Assembly: GCA_017414505.1 (NCBI GenBank)
Contig: JAFQLQ010000029.1
Location: 1-64,000 of the forward strand
Direction of reading: 5' to 3'
DNA: 64,000 nt
Source: Clostridia bacterium
Lineage (GTDB): Bacteria; Bacillota; Clostridia; UMGS1840; HGM11507
Below, piece after piece: positions 62,955 through 64,000 of this stretch. The notes beneath the pieces were generated by a model, which searched no databases, was not told where the DNA came from, and saw only the letters and a program-made list of their open reading frames with translations. The stretch's first letter is position 1, and each line of letters opens with the position of its first letter. Both the position numbers and the translations under genes were made by a program.

Positions 62955-64000
62955 TTATTTTGTGAATTTAAGGGTTACAATTTCAAAATTAGAAACAGGA
63001 ACCGTAACTTTATTGTCTTTAATTTCAAGCTCTTTTTCTGAATTTTCAAGAAGGTCGCATATATATGCTTTTTTGTAGCCATCCATAACAGTTACGGTTA
63101 CTTTGGTTTTACAATCAAAGCAATCATACATTCTTACAATCAGGCTATCGTCTTTTTCTGCTTTTTTAACTGTTTCGATAATAACATTTTCCTTATCGCA
63201 GGATACAAAGGAAAGCTCGTTTTCAAGTGTTCCCGAATTTTCGGCAACAGGGCAGTACATAAGCGGCTGATTTAATTTGTATGCTTCGTGAATAACACCG
63301 CTTTCGCAGTAACTGCCGATATGAGGAAGCAAGGAATAGGTAAACACGTGTCTTTCTCTGTCGTCGTGGTCGTTAGGCCATCTTCCGCACTTTATTGCAG
63401 TTATTTTTATAGTATCCTCAATTACGTTGTAGCCGTATTTGCAGTCATTTAACATTGCAACACCGTAGCCGGTTTCCGAAACATCTATCCACTTGTGTCC
63501 GTAAACCTCAAACTTTGCCTTATCCCACGAAGTGTTACGGTGAGTGGGACGTTTAACGTTTCCGTACTGAACCTCATAAGTTGCGCAGTTGAAATGAATA
63601 TCAACGGGAAACGCAAATTTTAAAAGCTGTTCATTTTCTGCCCAGTCAATATCATTTTCAAAGTCTATTCTTCTTGATTCCGAATACAGCCAGATGTTCT
63701 GAACAATTGTGGAACTCATGTATTTACGCTCCACTCTGAAGCCTGCTCTTACGCCGTCGTAAACAGGCTCAATTTTGCATTCATCATTTATAATACGGCA
63801 TTTCTGTTCGTAATAATCGCTTATTTCCCAGTTATCGTAAATATTGGGCATATCCTCAAAAATCTGCATTTCGTTGGCAGCCTTGCCCTTTACAATAACT
63901 TCTCTTTCTGCCTCTTTATCATAAAGGCTTATAACCTGACCTGCATTGTTAAGCTTTAATATGTAGTATTTATTTTGGGCTTCAAGTCCGGAAATTTCAA
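62955..64000 (-). CDS. GH38 alpha-mannosidase, C-terminal part (5' end beyond the window)
   Basis: The reading frame runs open through the right edge, giving the last 348 residues. It matches the C-terminal beta domains of GH38 enzymes: YYILKLNNAGQVISLYDKEAE, then ANEMQIFEDMPNIYDNWEISDYY, and later WAENEQLLKFAFPVDI and DVSETGYGVAMLNDCKYGY, all landmarks of the family. The catalytic N-terminal domain, with its zinc ligands and nucleophile Asp, is outside the window. GH38 enzymes release alpha-linked mannose (EC 3.2.1.24), for example from N-glycans. The next gene downstream is a mannose-6-phosphate isomerase, in keeping with this. Family assignment is strong. Confidence 0.9.
   Translation of the reverse strand, partial: EISGLEAQNKYYILKLNNAGQVISLYDKEAEREVIVKGKAANEMQIFEDMPNIYDNWEISDYYEQKCRIINDECKIEPVYDGVRAGFRVERKYMSSTIVQNIWLYSESRRIDFENDIDWAENEQLLKFAFPVDIHFNCATYEVQYGNVKRPTHRNTSWDKAKFEVYGHKWIDVSETGYGVAMLNDCKYGYNVIEDTIKITAIKCGRWPNDHDDRERHVFTYSLLPHIGSYCESGVIHEAYKLNQPLMYCPVAENSGTLENELSFVSCDKENVIIETVKKAEKDDSLIVRMYDCFDCKTKVTVTVMDGYKKAYICDLLENSEKELEIKDNKVTVPVSNFEIVTLKFTK

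Noticed and set aside
63551..63562. GTTTAACGTTTC, similar to the LacI-type operators
   Set aside because: It lies inside the GH38 gene, is imperfect and is not near a promoter.

Overview
This 64-kb window looks like the chromosome of an anaerobic, low-GC, Gram-positive gut clostridium (class Clostridia). The signs are AGGAGG ribosome binding sites, AT-rich spacers, a glycyl-radical enzyme, LplB/LplC/LipO-type sugar import and seven secreted proteins with S-layer-homology (SLH) repeats. I cannot place it in a family; SLH-rich pectin or mucosal glycan degraders of the Monoglobus kind are a plausible comparison. I see no rRNA, tRNA, CRISPR array or complete mobile element. Almost all genes lie on the minus strand, so transcription runs right to left.

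Left end (1-7.5 kb): a tyrosine recombinase cut by the window edge and a 5'-truncated fragment resembling the C-terminus of a MobL relaxase mark the remains of a mobile element. Three secreted SLH proteins lie among them: a BspA-like leucine-rich-repeat protein, a protein of unknown function, and a CAP-domain protein. A MerR regulator is divergent from the CAP gene, which has a canonical MerR-type promoter with a 19-bp spacer. The gap at 7.2-7.5 kb holds a repeated hairpin and a dispersed extragenic repeat.

Cluster A (7.5-31 kb, minus strand; reading order 31 to 7.5 kb): a membrane-bound AraC regulator, two ABC permeases, a lipoprotein binding protein, a 1268-residue heparinase II/III-like lyase, an Ig-repeat surface protein, an SLH gene pair, a GH20 hexosaminidase, a 2-hydroxyacid dehydrogenase, a GH2 beta-mannosidase and a SIS-domain sugar-phosphate enzyme. 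This reads as a surface-to-cytoplasm pathway for a polysaccharide containing uronic acid and amino sugar. Between A and B (31-36 kb) an AraC gene faces away from a two-gene operon encoding an atypical glycyl-radical enzyme and an unrecognised TIM-barrel hydrolase.

Cluster B (36-57.6 kb): a GH88 unsaturated glucuronyl hydrolase, two tandem giant heparinase II/III-like lyases (1421 and 1592 residues), two proteins built from laminin-G-like modules, and a second copy of the SLH gene pair. A LacI regulator is nearby, and the GH88 promoter region carries three TTAACGTTAA-type operators whose centres are exactly 86 bp apart. A small XRE regulator sits between.

Cluster C (57.7-64 kb): GH38 alpha-mannosidase (cut by the right edge), class I mannose-6-phosphate isomerase-like protein, ROK sugar kinase, DJ-1/PfpI protein, GH109-like oxidoreductase and an alkaline-phosphatase-superfamily hydrolase, with overlapping or tightly spaced genes. 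Together with GH2 and GH20 this suggests use of mannose-rich host-type glycans, while A and B suggest cleavage of glycosaminoglycan-like chains at the cell surface. The most novel candidates are the duplicated SLH pair linked to lyase arrays, the glycyl-radical/TIM-barrel operon, and the phased LacI operators.
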